Shown: piece by piece, positions 49,286 to 61,423 of the stretch
Layout: each line of letters opens with the position of its first letter
Numbering within the stretch: position 1 is the stretch's first letter
NCBI RefSeq assembly: GCF_004664715.2
Contig: NC_051083.1
Location: forward strand, 113,794,347-113,858,346
Length of the DNA stretch: 64,000 nucleotides
DNA from: Peromyscus leucopus
Taxonomy: Eukaryota > Chordata > Mammalia > Rodentia > Cricetidae
Direction of reading: 5' to 3'
Notes under the pieces: model-generated
What the model saw: only the letters and a program-made list of their open reading frames with translations
Told to the model about the DNA's origin: nothing
The model's database searches: none
Position numbers and translations under genes: made by a program

Positions 49286-52200
49286 GTGATCCAGCTGGTC
49301 AGGTCCGGGAAGGGAGGGACCTGGGAGGGGGTTTCGCCTGAGGTATAGCTCTGGTGATAATAAATGTCTAGCGTTGGTTGTGTCGCCACCTGCCGAGCTC
49401 AAAACCCTGGCTACATCCTCAGCCCCTTTTTAGCTTCTTTCGGGGGGCCCCCATCCCCACCTAACCCAATTTTTCTGGCAAGTCAGAGTGGTTGCATTCT
49501 TACCCTTTGCCCTCGCCCTAGAGCTCTTGCCTGGAAAAGCAGGTTTGAAATTGTCCTCGACCCTGAGCAGGAGAGACACCCCTGAACACAGGAAGGCCTG
49601 AGACATCTCTGGTGCTAGTCTTGTGGGATGGATCCCAAAGCACTTTACGAATCTTGAGGTCTTTTCTACCTCTTGGGTGTCAATAGGCTGCAAAAAAAAA
49701 ATCATCTTGGCTAAGCCCTGTGACATTAGGAAGGTTGGGAATTCATGGAGCGTGAAAACTGCTTTATTTTAAATTATATTTTACACTTCAGATTAGGGCT
49801 GAGTTGGAATGGGGGTGGAGTGGAGAGCTGGTTGTGTCACAGAGCTGTGAGCCCTTTTGAAGATTGAGACAGAGTCACCCGCTGGCTCTTCATAATCACC
49901 AAAACTTGTTCTTTGGGGGCAGTCCCCCTCCAATGCTTGTTTCTTTGCTTGCTTTGGGGAACCTAATGAACCAAGTGCCCATTGCTCATTCTGCTGGTAT
50001 TGTCTTCAGAAGGCCTATTGGGAAAACGTAAAACAACTTATCTGAGGGCCAGGGGAAGTGCCTTGACTCTCTCCCCACAGTTTATTAAATAGGTCAAGCA
50101 AAAATATTTGCATGTTCATTGAGTGCAGTAAAGGTAGAAACCCAGTAAGACAGGAATATGTCAATGTGCAGGGAGAGGTGGCAGGAAGCAGGACATGGCA
50201 AGGACAGCTTTGTGTGTCCTGGACATCTTCTAAGAAGGCACCAGGGATACCAAAGACCAATTCCTCTAGACTTATAGCTGGCCTTGGCTTGAGCCTGTAG
50301 CTGGACCCCAAGGAGGGCCAAAGGGGAAGGTAAACTTCTTGCTGGTCAAACAACCGAAGTAGCCACATGTCCTGGCCTGTCTTCTAAGTGAAGTGGAGAG
50401 AAGAACTGGGGAACATTCCCAATTGTGCAAGATTTCTTGGTGATTAAAATGACTGCATTTTCAAATGGCTTCAGAAAACAAACCCAAACACTGTGCTAAG
50501 GAAGAGCCTCCCGGTTGGGGAGATAGTCCATTCTTTTGAACTTGCCGGGGGTTTTGTTTTGTTTTGTTTTCTTCTTCTTCCACTTCTGAAGAGAGGGGGA
50601 TTGCTTCATGTCCTTTTCAAATCAATGCGGGCATCTATCCCTATCTTTTTCAAGGACTCTCATGTTGAATGTTTGCACAAGTCAGGGTTTCTTCCTGTAT
50701 GGTGTCTAGTTTCCTTAATATATGGCTATTAGACACTGGAAAGTCTAAGATATGGCTTTTTTTTGCCAAAGTAGAAATAAATCAATGGATGCATTTTGAA
50801 ACACCTTCAAAATCATTCATGTTTAATGTTATCATTTATTTCAAGTCAAGTCTTATGATGAGCTAAAGAGTTCCCTGGGCTTACAGGTCAGGGGCCGGTG
50901 GAAAAGTCATCTGGAATTTGAGTAGTGGGAAAAAAGAAGTATGTGGGGTCTAGGGGAAGAGGGAGAGGAAGGAGGAGGGAGGCGGAGAGAAAAGAGGAGT
51001 GGGAGGTGAATAGTGGATAGAGTCCTTACCCAATGGCCTTAGGGAGGATTTTAAACCATTCCTCCCTTCCTGTCACCCCTGTATTTAACCAAACTGGATT
51101 TCAGAGTCTCTGCCAAATATCCCAGACTTTTTTCCCCAGAGGGCAGAGCCTGTGACAGTGTGACTCACTAGAAACAGAGATCAGCACAACACCACGTGCA
51201 GATAAGTGCTTAATATGGGCTTTTGGGGGAAGATGATATTTTCAAGAGGACAAAGCCTTGTAACACAGTTCAGGGAGGAGGCTCTGAGGACAAATTCGGC
51301 AAGAGGCCTCAGTGGCGCGTGAGACCCGGGAGATGGTGAACCTGGCAGGTGAGAGAGCAGGGTGTCTGGAAGATGGTGGAGCACAGCAAATGGCAGGGGA
51401 TGAAGAGGGAGTAGCTTGTGCCTCGTGCTTTGACTGCTTGCAAGGAGCAAGTGCCTACATCTGCTTTGAAGACGACTGTCAAAGCTGGTCGCCCTTTGGG
51501 GGAGAGAGAGAACTGAACGGTGCGGTGTGGCAGGCTGAGGCGGCCCTAGAGTTCAGCCAGCAGGAGTAGGCTGTCAGCTTATAAAAGAGATGGTAAAATA
51601 CCAGCCTGGCAGGGGAGTGCTAGAGACTCCTCAGTTCTAGAACAGAATAGTATGACCTCTCCTAGGCTTGCCCCCTTGTATCCCACGGGTGGCACACATG
51701 GTAGCCTCTGCTGGAGATGCCTGCTTTGACTTATTCAGAGCGACATCTTCCTTATCAGGACTATCCTCAGGAGCCTGAAGCCCATCTGTTTCTCTAATCA
51801 CCATGTCTCCACTTGCACCTCATAACGTTTACAATGGTTAACACATACTCAAGCAGTCCCCCCTGGGGTGGTAGAGAGGTAACTCAGAGGTTAAGAGCAC
51901 TTGAACCCAGGCCCTCTGCAATAACAACCGCTCTAGGACCTGGGTTCAACTCTCAGCCCCCCTCCCCAGTGACTCATAATCATCCGTCACTGTGGTTTCT
52001 GGGAAAGGAGCACCTGCATGTTCACTACAAACCACTCATACACACAAAAGAAATCTAAAATAAAATGTAAAAGCAATGCTTCTAATAATTAGGAGTAATA
52101 ATTGAAAACTTCTATTTATTGGGGCTGCAGAAGTGGCCCAGTGGTTAAAAGCACATAAAAGTCCTCTTTCAGAGGACTCTGTAATCCCAGCTCTAGAGAG

Positions 52201-52569
52201 ATACCTGATGCCTCTGGCCTCTGAAGACACATTCATTCATGTGCACATACCTACACATAATTACAAATAATAAAAATAAACCTAAACTAAACAGAAAACC
52301 TTCTGTTTATTGACTAAACAAAGCCCAAGCTAGTCATATTATGTCTTACTTGATAAGCCACCCTAGCAATTAAGATTTAAACATTTTTTTTTTGAGACAA
52401 GGTTTATCCGTGTAATTTTGGTGCCTCTGTCCTGGATCTCGCTCTGTAGACCAGGCTGGCCTCGAACTCACAGAGATCCACCTGACTCTGCCTCCCGAGT
52501 ACTCGGGTTAAAGGCATGCACCAACTCCGCCCTGCTAAAATATTTTTAATTAAAAAAATCTACATGTAA

Positions 52570-52607
<38 letters not shown>

Positions 52608-55299
52608 GTCACACATGTTCCACAGTGTGCGTGTGGAAGTCAGAGGACAACTTGTGAAACCCATTCTCTCCCCCACCTCCTCCTGTGAGTTTCAGAAATT
52701 GAAGTCAGGCCGTTAGACTGGGTGCCAAGTGCTGAACTATCTTGCCAGCCTAGAATTGGGATTTTTATCATTCCCCTTTGACAGATACGAAGACTGAGTT
52801 TGCGATGGATGAGATAGCTTGCCCAAAGGCACAGGAATCTGTTGCGATTGCTAGGGTTGCAACTGAGATCCAGAGCCCTTGTTCTTTACACTGAGCTCTA
52901 CTTTAGATGGTAATATCTAGCCCCCTAGATTGGAAGTGATGATAGACTACCAAGCATCCAGTCTTATTGCACATAGGCAAGGAACTCCAGACTATGTCTC
53001 AAGGATCCAGGAGGCTGCAGGATTGGGGTGTAGTTCAGTGGTAGAGTGTGTGCTTAGCATATGTGAGGCCTCGGGTCATAGCCTCAGCACCACTAAATAA
53101 ATAAAAAATAAAATAAAATTCAAGCAAGAAATCTGTTTTGCTTGCACTCCAGACACTCACCAGAGTACTTGGAGTTTACTTTTCATACCTTGGCTGTCTC
53201 ACTTTGGGCATGAGAATTACAGGTGTCCAGGGCTAGAAAAGACCTTAGAAAAAAAGTCTCTAATCCCAAATCCTCATTTTATAGGTAGGGAACTGGAGCG
53301 CAGAGAGCCAAAGTGACTTACCTAAGATCAAACAAGATCAAGCCCACAATGAGGCCCTGCTAATCCCTTTTCCTTCTGCCCAGGCTTAGAAGAGTGCATA
53401 AGTCCTAAGTCCATTTAACCCAGAAGGTTATCTGTGCGGGGGACACAACACAGGAAAGCTGACAGCTTTTCCTGATCAATCCAGGAAAGATGGAGACATC
53501 TTCCAACTCCCAGAGGAAGGGAGGAGCTTCTGTTAATAACCATTATGCATTATGGATGTATCACCTACAGGTTTAGCTAAACCATATTGTGTCTGGCTCG
53601 GGCTAAAAGCAGCAGAAACCAATGAATAGGGCTGGGGGGTGGGTAGGCATTGCCGAACCATTCTTAGTAAAATTTCCAGAAAGTAGCCCTTCTGCCTAGT
53701 TTGGGTACTCCTACAGGCTGAGTACCACCCCAGTGGGTCAGCCATGACCCATCTGGGCAGGCATGGCCCAGATGCAGGGTTCTCTCCCTCTGCGGATCAC
53801 TGGGGAAAACACTGTTCTGTGTTACATTAGTGAGTGCAAGGAGGTTGAGCGCAGTGTTCCTTACAAGCGGCCTGCAGTCAGAATGACATAATGTCTTCTG
53901 TGGGGGCTTCTAAGTGTCCATCTTCTGTCAGATAGTTTAATGGTTAATTATCCATCACTGTGTGTGTTCTCTTTGCCTCCCCCTCTTTCCTCCTTTCTCT
54001 CTTCCTTCCACTCCTCTTCTTCCTTTGCTTCTCTCCTCTCCCCCATGTGTGTATGTGTGTGTGCCTGTCTGTCTGTCTGTCTGTCTTTGTCTCTGTTCTG
54101 TCATTGCCAGATGTGTCAGCTTTGTGTATGTATGTGTCACAGATACAGAGGTGACAGTCCAGCTAATTAATAAAAAAATATTTCTTTTAGCTGGGTGGTT
54201 GCAGTGCACGCCTTTAATCCCAGCAGAGGCAGACAGATCTCTGTGAGTTCAAGGCCAGCCTGGTCTATGAAACTAATTTCAGGACAGCCAGGGCCACACA
54301 AAAAAACCTTGTCTCAAAAAACAAAAAGAAAAAAAAAGCAAAGAAATAAAGAAAGAAAAGATTTCTTTTAAACTTTCCCATCATCCATGGGAGTATCCAG
54401 CAAAGGTTGCAAAGGTTTCTTTTCCTTGCACCTTTGTCTTCTGCCATTGGCCTCCAACTAAAGGACATCCACAGCCCATTTCTAGAATGATACATCTCCT
54501 AAATAAAAAAAAAAAGGCCCAGGTCAGCTAAGAGTGTGTGCAGGGGATGGAGGGCTTGCTGAAACTCATTCAGGCAGGGATGTGGCAGCTCTCCACCCCA
54601 TGCCCCTCAACCTTTGCCGGTCACCATTAATCTGGGCCTATCCAAGCATGGCAAGATAATGCATCTTTCTCCCTGCTTCTTCCCACACCCTGCTCTTGCC
54701 CTGTTTAAGCTTCCAGAGCCAAGCTTTCCAGAATGAGAACCAGTAGATGGGAGGCACAGCACTAAAGGCTGATGTGCTCTCCCAGACAGTGATAACAACC
54801 AATGTTCGCTGAGCATGTCACATCCTACAAAAGCTTCTTCTCATGTCTCAGTTCATGGGATCATCCTAGCAACCACAGAGAAGCTCAAGTTCCCACTGTA
54901 GAGATGAGGAAAGTGAGGCTCGGTTAAGGAATGACTGGGGCTCTTTCCAGCTGCACTTACTCCGTCAGCCGTCCGTGTCGATTCAGTGGTGTCAGGACTG
55001 CCCGAGAGGAAGAAAGAATGGACACAGTCGGCCGGCCCTCTGTACTCAAGGGGTCCAAGTAACTGAGAATAAAATATTTAGAAAACAAAGGAGGGACTAA
55101 GGGTACAGCTCTGTTAGTAAAGTGCTTGCCTAGCAAGTATGAGGCCCTGAGTTCAATCCCATTGACGAATAATCCTGGCCCAGTGACCTAGGTCTGAAAT
55201 CTTAGCACTCAGGGAGTGGAAACAGGAAAATCAGAAGGTCAAGGTCATCTTTTGCTACATAAGGAGTTCGAGGCAGGCCAGCCTGATCTATATGAGATC

Positions 55300-55347
<48 letters not shown>

Positions 55348-58300
55348 TGTGCATATGCATACATCTACCTAAACATATACAGACTTTTTTTCTTAATCCC
55401 TAAACAATCCATTATACTAGGTATTTTTAATCATTTGTGTTGTATCAAATATTATGAGATAATTTACATCATCTAGAAGGAGGTGTGTGGAGTAAACACT
55501 ACACTGTTTTATAAAGGGCAATTGAGCTTCCATGATTTGGACATCTGGAGGGTTCTGGAATCTGTATTAGTGTCATGCATATTCAAGGAATGCCAACAAG
55601 ACATACCAGATGAGGATGCTGAAGTAGAAAAAGGACACACAACTAACACATGGTTTGGGGAGAGATTTGCATTCTAGTTGGTTTGCTTCCACTGTACCCT
55701 GCTGCCCCTCTGAGAGTGATGAGCATCTCAGGCATGTGGAGCTAAGGGGCAGGCTTCAATCATGTCCACTGGGAAGGAAAGAAAGAGGAGGGCAAGCATC
55801 TCCTTTCACTCCCTAGCAAGGATAAAAGGACCATAAGGATGCTGAGGACAGGAAAACTGCATCCCCAGACACAGAGAACCCATCCCATGCATCCAGTGAG
55901 CCTGACTGGTGTACTTCCGTTTTAGAGGCTTCGAGGCCATACCCGCTAGTGTTTTCTGCTGGGAGTAGCCTGCTTCTGGGCTGATGTCTCATTACAGGCA
56001 GGGGTGCACAACCTTTGGATGTGGTTTATATAGAGCTGGAATTGGAGCAGTAACTACCCTTGAATTCCCAAGCCTCTACATGAAAGCTTCAAGGCTTTCT
56101 TTGTAGCTTCACAAAGGCAGAGGAGAGCTCCAGCAGAGGGGCTCTCCCTACAGTTCTGGCAACTTGGGTGGTGTACACAATTAGGAAGCCAAGGAAAAGC
56201 CAAACAGCCAACCTTACTCAGTTCAAACACCTCACACATTCCCACCCGCGTTCCTGCAGGTATTTTTAGAATCCTGAGCTCATGGTGTTAAAGCATCTGC
56301 CACATGCCTGAGGGCCGACAGGGATTCAGCTTCACTCAGAGGCAAGAGTTAAGACTACTGGAGAGTGGGGGTGGGAAGTGGAGATCTGGAGCCAAGTGGA
56401 AATGATATTCCTGTACTGGGCCTGTGTTTCTTCCCCCTGACCTCCATCCCTCTCCCCATCTGCCTCTCTTTCTTCCTGTTCAGAGCACCAGAGAGGTAGA
56501 AGGAATAGAAATCATTTTTTTTTTGTTTCTGTTTATAGAAACAAAACAGTCTTTGAGGATTTTTGATTTTGTGTGTAATCAAAGTCGGATGCTTTCTCTG
56601 AAATGTCTTTGGCAGATACCTGAGCTGTCTGTCCTAGTGGCTCAGGCCCAAACTGCTTTTGATCACCACCACCACTACCTCAGTGATGCACAAGCCAAAG
56701 CTGAAAAACACTGCCTACAGTTTAGTCAGCAAGAGACCAGCAGCGTGGCTGGAACAGAGAACACACAAATGTATTCTAAATGGTATGCTGGAGATCCAAA
56801 GTGCAACCAAAATTCCTAAGAGAAGAGAATGGTAGAGAAGTTAGAAAAGATTCTCAGATGGGGAGAGTGGAGACAGGGCTCAGTGGCTAAGACCATTGGC
56901 TGCTCTTCTAGAGGTCTGGGGTTCCATTCCCAGCACCCTTATGGTGGCTGATAGTCATCTGTAATTCCAGCTCCCGGAGATCTGTTGTTCTCTTTTGGCC
57001 TCTGCAAGCACTGCATGCATGTGCTGCACAGGCAGAGATGCAGACAAAACATCCATACACATAAAATAGAAATAATAAAATAGTAAATCTTTAAAATTAA
57101 AAATAAAAAATAAAGATTTGAACCAAGCCTAGTGGCTCATACCTTTAATGCCAGCACTTGGGATGCAGAGGCAGGTGAATCTCTGTGAGTTCAAGGCCAG
57201 CCTGGTTCACATAGTGGGTTTCAGGACAGCCAGGACTAAATAGAGAGACCCTGTCTCACAAGAAGGCCTCCTCCCCTAAAGAAAGAGTTGAAGATGAAGG
57301 TAGATGCATAAGCTGTGTCTTTAAGAGTGGATGAGATTGGGCTCAGGATCTACTGTGGAAGGGTGAACTAGTGGACCACAGTCACTGAGAAAGATGTGGC
57401 TGAGCATCTTGAACCTAGGTAGGGATGGGTCAAATTACGACAGATGTAACTATTTCCACTTGACAGCACATGCATTAGAGGAAGCAGGGATACAGGTGCC
57501 TACTGTGACAGCAGTGGAGTGGAGACATCCAGAAACCAAATGACCGCTGTAGTCCGGAAACACGGGGAGGAGAGCCTGACCAGGGTCTGTGAGCGTCCAA
57601 ACGGAAGCGGAGGCTGGTGGTAAATATCAGCAAGCCCAACACTAGGAGGCTGAGACAGAAGGACCGAGGCCGGGCCAGCCTAGAAGTGAGCTTCACTAAA
57701 AGATGATGATGAAGGAGAGCCAGGACAATGGAAACTGGTACTCTGAATGAAGGTCTTATAAGATCTTCACTCAGCAAAGAGATTCAATTATATTCCATAG
57801 ATTACACTCACTGACTGCTAACCCCTAATAAAGACTATAGACTTCATTTGAAGAGTCATAGTAGTCAAGCTAGTGGCCATAACAAAATTTTGTTTGATAA
57901 CTGAGGATTTATTCATTTTATAGGGTCTTGAGATCATCATTCTGAGCTTGAATATCTGCTGTCCCAGATCCTGAATATGCCACAGAAGATAACATTGGGC
58001 TTGAATATATGTTGACTTCCAGAGTATTCCTCCTGGAAATTATGTCTGTGCATGTGTTACTGATACCAGATTTTTCTCTTCATAAGTTGGCCTTTATCCC
58101 AAAATCCAAGATGCAGAAGGAAAATAGAGCAAAATAAATTATCTTTTACATAACAAAGAAGTGAGTTTAAAAATAAATTAAAAAACAGCCATGGTAGCTC
58201 AAGCATGTAATTCCAGCATCAGTGTGGCTGAGACAGGAGGATCATGAATTTGAAGGCAGTCTGGGCTATATAATAAGATCTCATTTAAATAAGCAACTAA

Positions 58301-60461
58301 ATTAAGCTAAATGGCAAGTTTTTTTGGTTTTTGGTTTTTGGTTTTTGTACACAGGATTTCTCTATGTGCCTTGGCTGTCTGGAACTTGCTTTACAGATCA
58401 GGCTGGCTTTGAACTCACAGAGGTTTGCCTGCCTCTGCCTCCAGAGTGCTGGTATTAAAGGCATGCAGCACTACCGCCCAGCAATGATGAGATTTTTAAA
58501 CACTAGCTTTGTTTTTCTAATGGGAGTAAAGCAGGTTCTCATGTAGTTCAGGCTGGCCTCCAATTTATGTTGGTTAGTCTGGCCTGACTCAGCTTAGTGT
58601 TTCTAATCTTGTAATACAAAGTTAGGTAAGAAGGTGCATGCCACATATATAATCTGAGTTCAGGAAGGTGAGGCAGGAGGATGACTAGTTCGAGGCCAGC
58701 TTGGGATATATATACGTTAAGACCCTGTCTCAAAACAACAACCATGACAAAGAAAACACTACAAAGTAACATGTATTTTAAACCAGAAAATTTGGGAAAG
58801 GAAAAAAAAAACCAAAGAGAATAAATATTACCTATATTCAAATAGCCATTAACATTCTGGTATATATAATTTTAGCATTCCTACAAATATGCTTGTATTT
58901 AATGTTTTTTAAAATTGAGATTATATCCTATGAAAATATTTGGGGCCAGTTAAAAACTGAACATATCAGCCCTGAAAAATATCTCTTTCTCACTTTCTTT
59001 CTCTGGACTTTTTTGTTTTGTTTTGTTTTTTGACACAGGGTTTCTCTGTGTAGCTTTGCACCTTTCCTGGACCTCACTTTGTAGACCAGGCTGGCCTCGA
59101 ACTCACAGAAATCCACCTGTCTCTGCCTCTGGAGTGCTGGGATTAAAGGTGTGCACCACCAACGCCAGGCTTTCTCTCTGGACTTTTAAGACAGGATTTT
59201 TTATTTTCATGTAGCCCAGGCTGGTCTTGAACTCACATTAATCCTTTTGCCTTACCCTTGAGTGCTGGAATTGTAGGTGTAATTTGGTGCAAATATTACT
59301 TTTAGTGTGTGTGTCTGTGCATACGTGTGCTATTCCTCTCATAGTGAATATTTTTCCTTCAGTAAAAATAACACTGTGATCATATTTTCAAAGTATTTGA
59401 GATCATCTTTTCAATGTCTTTAGTACAGATTCCTGGAAGTAGGATTACAGATCTTAAGGTTGTGAAACATTTTTAAGATTATTGATAAAACCGTCACATT
59501 GCCATCCAGAAAATTTGATCAATCTGTGTACTATTTTTATTAATTTTTAAAAGTTTCATTGTTTTATGTGTATGAGTGTTTTGCTTGCATGTATGTAAAG
59601 AGCACTGTGTGCATGCCTGGTGCTAGCCAAGGTCAGAAGAGGGCATCCAATCCCCTGGGACCGTAGTCACAGGCATGGATGCTGGGAATCAAACCTGGGT
59701 CCTCTGCAACAAGTCCTATTAACCTCTGTGCCAACTCTCCAGTCCTTGTGTGCTATTTTTAAACTGTAAAAAAATCTCTTAGATTTTTCAACTCTGTATT
59801 TTCATCGAGAAATTTTAAGAAAAAAAAAAAACTTAGCAAACTCTAAAACTTCTCTCTGAGCTTTGATAGGTCCATTCTGCTAATCTGTCCCAAACCACTT
59901 GCTGAATCCGGACTTGTAACCGCATTTTCTAATGCTTTAAGACTATGCTTTTTCTCATATGCCCATGTTTCCTTTTCAGACTTCACATGTGGGTTTTTGT
60001 TGCAGGTTCAGGTGTGGGACACAGCAGGACAGGAACGCTTCCGTAAAAGCATGGTCGAGCACTACTACCGCAATGTGCATGCTGTGGTCTTTGTCTATGA
60101 CGTCACCAAGATGACTTCCTTTACCAACTTAAAAATGTGGATCCAAGAATGCAACGGGCATGCTGTGCCCGCACTAGTCCCAAAGGTGCTTGTGGGTAAC
60201 AAGTGTGACTTGAGGGAACAGATCCAGGTACCCTCCAACTTAGCCCTGAAATTTGCTGATGCCCACAACATGCTCTTGTTTGAGACATCAGCCAAGGACC
60301 CCAAAGAAAGCCAGAATGTGGAGTCAATTTTCATGTGCCTGGCTTGCCGGCTGAAAGCCCAGAAATCCCTGTTGTATCGTGATGCTGAGAGGCAGCAAGG
60401 CAAGGTGCAGAAACTGGAGTTCCCACAGGAAACTAACAGTAAAGCTTCCTGTCCTTGTTGA
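49028..60461 (+). CDS. Rab33a: Rab33a, Ras-related small GTPase (two coding exons)
   Basis: Membrane-bound Rab GTPase, known mainly from brain and lymphoid cells, acting in Golgi-derived vesicle traffic and axon growth and, like RAB33B, able to bind ATG16L1. The joined exons give 237 residues, the known length. Motifs: P-loop GDSNVGKT at 43-50, switch I ATIGVDF at 67-73, DTAGQE at 91-96, NKCD at 151-154, ETSAK at 179-183, and a C-terminal CPC for double geranylgeranylation. The N-terminal extension of about 35 residues before the GTPase core is a Rab33 trait. The ATG at 49028 has G at -3 and G at +4. The first intron base lies right after K86. No mutation of a nucleotide-binding residue is seen. 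Confidence 0.97.
49359..49364 (+). terminator. Candidate intronic polyadenylation signal in Rab33a
   Basis: AATAAA 11 nt after the read-through stop codon of exon 1, followed by a GT-rich run (GTTGGTTGTGT) at about 49372-49382, the right distance for a downstream element. Inference only; no transcript evidence. Confidence 0.4.
49365..51860 (+). other. Rab33a intron, 5' unique part
   Basis: About 2.5 kb with no SINE that I can recognise, unlike the rest of the intron. A purine-rich stretch lies at 50950-51010. No coding frame looks real. Confidence 0.5.
51862..52285 (+). repeat. Two B3 SINEs, old
   Basis: 51862-52068 (GTAGAGAGGTAACTCAGAGG) and 52119-52285 (GGGGCTGCAGAAGTGGCCCA). Confidence 0.65.
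52388..52537 (-). repeat. B1 SINE
   Basis: Antisense B1 with TGCCTCTGTCCTGGATCTCG and GACCAGGCTGGCCTCGAACT. Confidence 0.85.
52572..52752 (-). repeat. (GT)n run and RSINE/B3-type SINE
   Basis: GT run 52572-52605, then AGTCAGAGGACAACTTGTGA to GAACTATCTTGCCAGCC. Confidence 0.65.
52757..52905 (-). repeat. MIR element
   Basis: TTTGACAGATACGAAGACTG, AGCTTGCCCAAAGGCACAGG and TCCAGAGCCCTTGTTC: antisense MIR. Confidence 0.65.
53018..53120 (+). repeat. ID element
   Basis: GGATTGGGGTGTAGTTCAGT and AATAAATAAAAAATAAAAT tail. Confidence 0.75.
53218..53385 (-). repeat. MIR element
   Basis: TCCTCATTTTATAGGTAGGG, GCAGAGAGCCAAAGTGACTT: antisense MIR. Confidence 0.7.
53386..54184. other. Rab33a intron unique sequence
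   Basis: No gene. Includes a CT-rich stretch at 53970-54040 and a (TGTC)n run at 54065-54086. Confidence 0.4.
54185..54350 (+). repeat. B1 SINE, internally deleted
   Basis: TAGCTGGGTGGTTGCAGTGC to CCTTGTCTCAAAAAAC. Confidence 0.8.
54840..54945 (-). repeat. MIR fragment
   Basis: GTAGAGATGAGGAAAGTGAG and upstream ATCCTAGCAACCAC. Confidence 0.55.
55085..55300 (+). repeat. ID plus B1-like composite (B4/RSINE type)
   Basis: ACTAAGGGTACAGCTCTGTT ID arm, then a B1-like arm ending AGCCTGATCTATATGAGATC. Confidence 0.6.
55301..55350. repeat. (TG)n microsatellite
   Basis: About 23 TG units. Confidence 0.95.
55351..56861. other. Rab33a intron unique sequence
   Basis: About 1.5 kb with no recognisable repeat or gene. 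A 131-codon open frame at 56424 has no coding features. Confidence 0.45.
56862..57110 (+). repeat. B3 SINE
   Basis: GGAGACAGGGCTCAGTGGCT to CCATACACATAAAATAG and an A-rich tail. Confidence 0.75.
57118..57262 (+). repeat. B1 SINE
   Basis: AAGCCTAGTGGCTCATACCT to ACCCTGTCTCACAAG. Confidence 0.8.
57598..57735 (+). repeat. B1, old
   Basis: CCCAACACTAGGAGGCTGAG and GGCCGGGCCAGCCTAGAAG. Confidence 0.5.
57736..58181. other. Rab33a intron unique sequence
   Basis: No recognisable element. Confidence 0.35.
58182..58300 (+). repeat. B1, old
   Basis: CAGCCATGGTAGCTCAAGCA start. Confidence 0.6.
58322..58485 (-). repeat. B1 SINE
   Basis: (GGTTTTT)n tail, then ACACAGGATTTCTCTATGTG to GCACTACCGCCCAGC. 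Confidence 0.82.
58620..58745 (+). repeat. B1, old
   Basis: TAGTTCGAGGCCAGCTTGGG and CCTGTCTCAAAACAAC. Confidence 0.65.
59005..59285 (-). repeat. Two antisense B1 copies
   Basis: 59005-59172 is full (TTTCTCTGTGTAGCTTTGCA); 59173-59285 is old (TAGCCCAGGCTGGTCTTGAA). CTTTCTCTCTGGACTTTT repeats across the first as a target duplication. Confidence 0.82.
59286..59544. other. Rab33a intron unique sequence
   Basis: AT-rich; contains CCTGGAAGTAGGATTACAGA, possibly an L1 trace, not assignable. Confidence 0.3.
59545..59748 (-). repeat. B3 SINE
   Basis: Antisense; ends CCAACTCTCCAGTCC, 257 nt before Rab33a exon 2. Confidence 0.78.
60006..60461 (+). CDS. Rab33a: Rab33a exon 2 (coding part, stop)
   Basis: 456 nt, residues 87-237, from [20 protein letters not shown] to the CPC end and TGA. 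Acceptor TTTTGTTGCAG. Carries switch II, NKCD, ETSAK and the prenylation motif. Confidence 0.97.
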   Translation, partial: VQVWDTAGQERFRKSMVEHYYRNVHAVVFVYDVTKMTSFTNLKMWIQECNGHAVPALVPKVLVGNKCDLREQIQVPSNLALKFADAHNMLLFETSAKDPKESQNVESIFMCLACRLKAQKSLLYRDAERQQGKVQKLEFPQETNSKASCPC

Positions 60462-60600
60462 AACTAAATGGTGTAAATACAAGAGAATCAGCACTGGAGT
60501 TTTTTTTTTCCCCTTTTTCTGTGCCTGCATAATGCTGACACCTGCTTGTTTCCATACAAACTGATAGCAAAATAAACTTTGTATAGATTATCACATGTCT
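60462..60600 (+). other. Rab33a: Rab33a 3' untranslated region
   Basis: Short, SINE-free stretch between the stop and the end of the AATAAA region. Includes a T-rich run at 60500-60517. Confidence 0.7.
60571..60576 (+). terminator. Rab33a polyadenylation signal AATAAA
   Basis: Canonical hexamer 110 nt after the stop codon, followed 20 nt on by TG/T-rich DNA (CATGTCTTTATGTCTTG). Confidence 0.75.
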
Positions 60601-60637
60601 TTATGTCTTGCTTTCTTCCAGGAAGACTCTGTTTGTT

Positions 60638-60702
60638 TGCAGTGCTGAGGCTAGAAGCTAGGGCCTTGCATCTCTATCCCTTAGCTACATCCCTAGCCAC
60701 AA
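60638..60702 (-). repeat. ID element, old
   Basis: CTAGGGCCTTGCATCTCTAT and CTTAGCTACATCCCTAGCC. Confidence 0.6.
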
Positions 60703-60734
60703 GAAGAGGTTTTTGACAGTCATAAGTATGATTT

Positions 60735-60905
60735 TTTGTTTGTTTGTTTGTCTGTTTTTTTTTTTAAACAAGGTCTAATCATTCAGCCCTGACTGTCCTG
60801 GAACTCACTCTATAGACCAGGCTGGCCTCAAACACATAGAGATCCTCTTGCCTCTGCCCCTCAAGTGCTAGGATTAAAAGGTGTGTGCCACTTCACCTGG
60901 CTCTG
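60735..60905 (-). repeat. B1 SINE
   Basis: ACAAGGTCTAATCATTCAGC to CACTTCACCTGGCTC. Confidence 0.8.
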
Positions 60906-60979
60906 TGAAGTCTTGAAAGGAGATGTGGACTAATATTTCCTGCATCCCCCAGGTGTGTGCCTTGGATCTCCAACCCCCC

Positions 60980-61143
60980 CCTTTTTTTAAACTTTATTTT
61001 ATGTGCATTGATGTGAGGGTGTCAGATCCCCTGAAACTGGAATTACAGACAGTTGGGAGCTGCCATGTGGGTGCTGGGAATTGAACCCCGGTCCTCTGGA
61101 AGAGCAGCCAGTGCTCTTAACCGCTGGGCTATCTCTCCAGCCC
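60980..61143 (-). repeat. B3-related SINE, internally deleted subfamily
   Basis: ATGTGCATTGATGTGAGGGT junction and CGCTGGGCTATCTCTCCAGC. CCCCCCCTTTTTTTAAA and CCCCCCCTTTTTTAAA flank it. Confidence 0.85.
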
Positions 61144-61423
61144 CCCCCCTTTTTTAAAGTGTAAAAGTAGGCTGCCTTACAATTCCAGTTCTTTAGCAAG
61201 AATTCCACTCTTCTTCACACATTCCATCGTGAGTAGTTGATGTTTGTTCCCTGAGGCCCCCTCCCCTTTCTTGCATGAGGCAAGACTCAAGCTAACAAAC
61301 ACGTATTATGCAAAGGATGCCACGGAATATGTGTTACAGGAAGACACATCTCCTATGTTCAAAGGCCCCATGACCTAGTTACAGGATAATGCAATTACTT
61401 AGAAACAAGAATTCAATAACGGA

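Noticed and set aside
48793..49389. 198-codon minus-strand open frame over Rab33a exon 1
   Set aside because: An antisense shadow of the real coding exon and of the CA tract; Cys/Val/Arg repeats come from the dinucleotide run.
50015..50368. 117-codon minus-strand frame in the Rab33a intron
   Set aside because: No domain, no regulatory context and no neighbouring exon.
56424..56819. 131-codon open frame in the Rab33a intron
   Set aside because: Composition follows local low-complexity DNA (poly-T, CAC repeat) and it has no conserved motif; chance frame.
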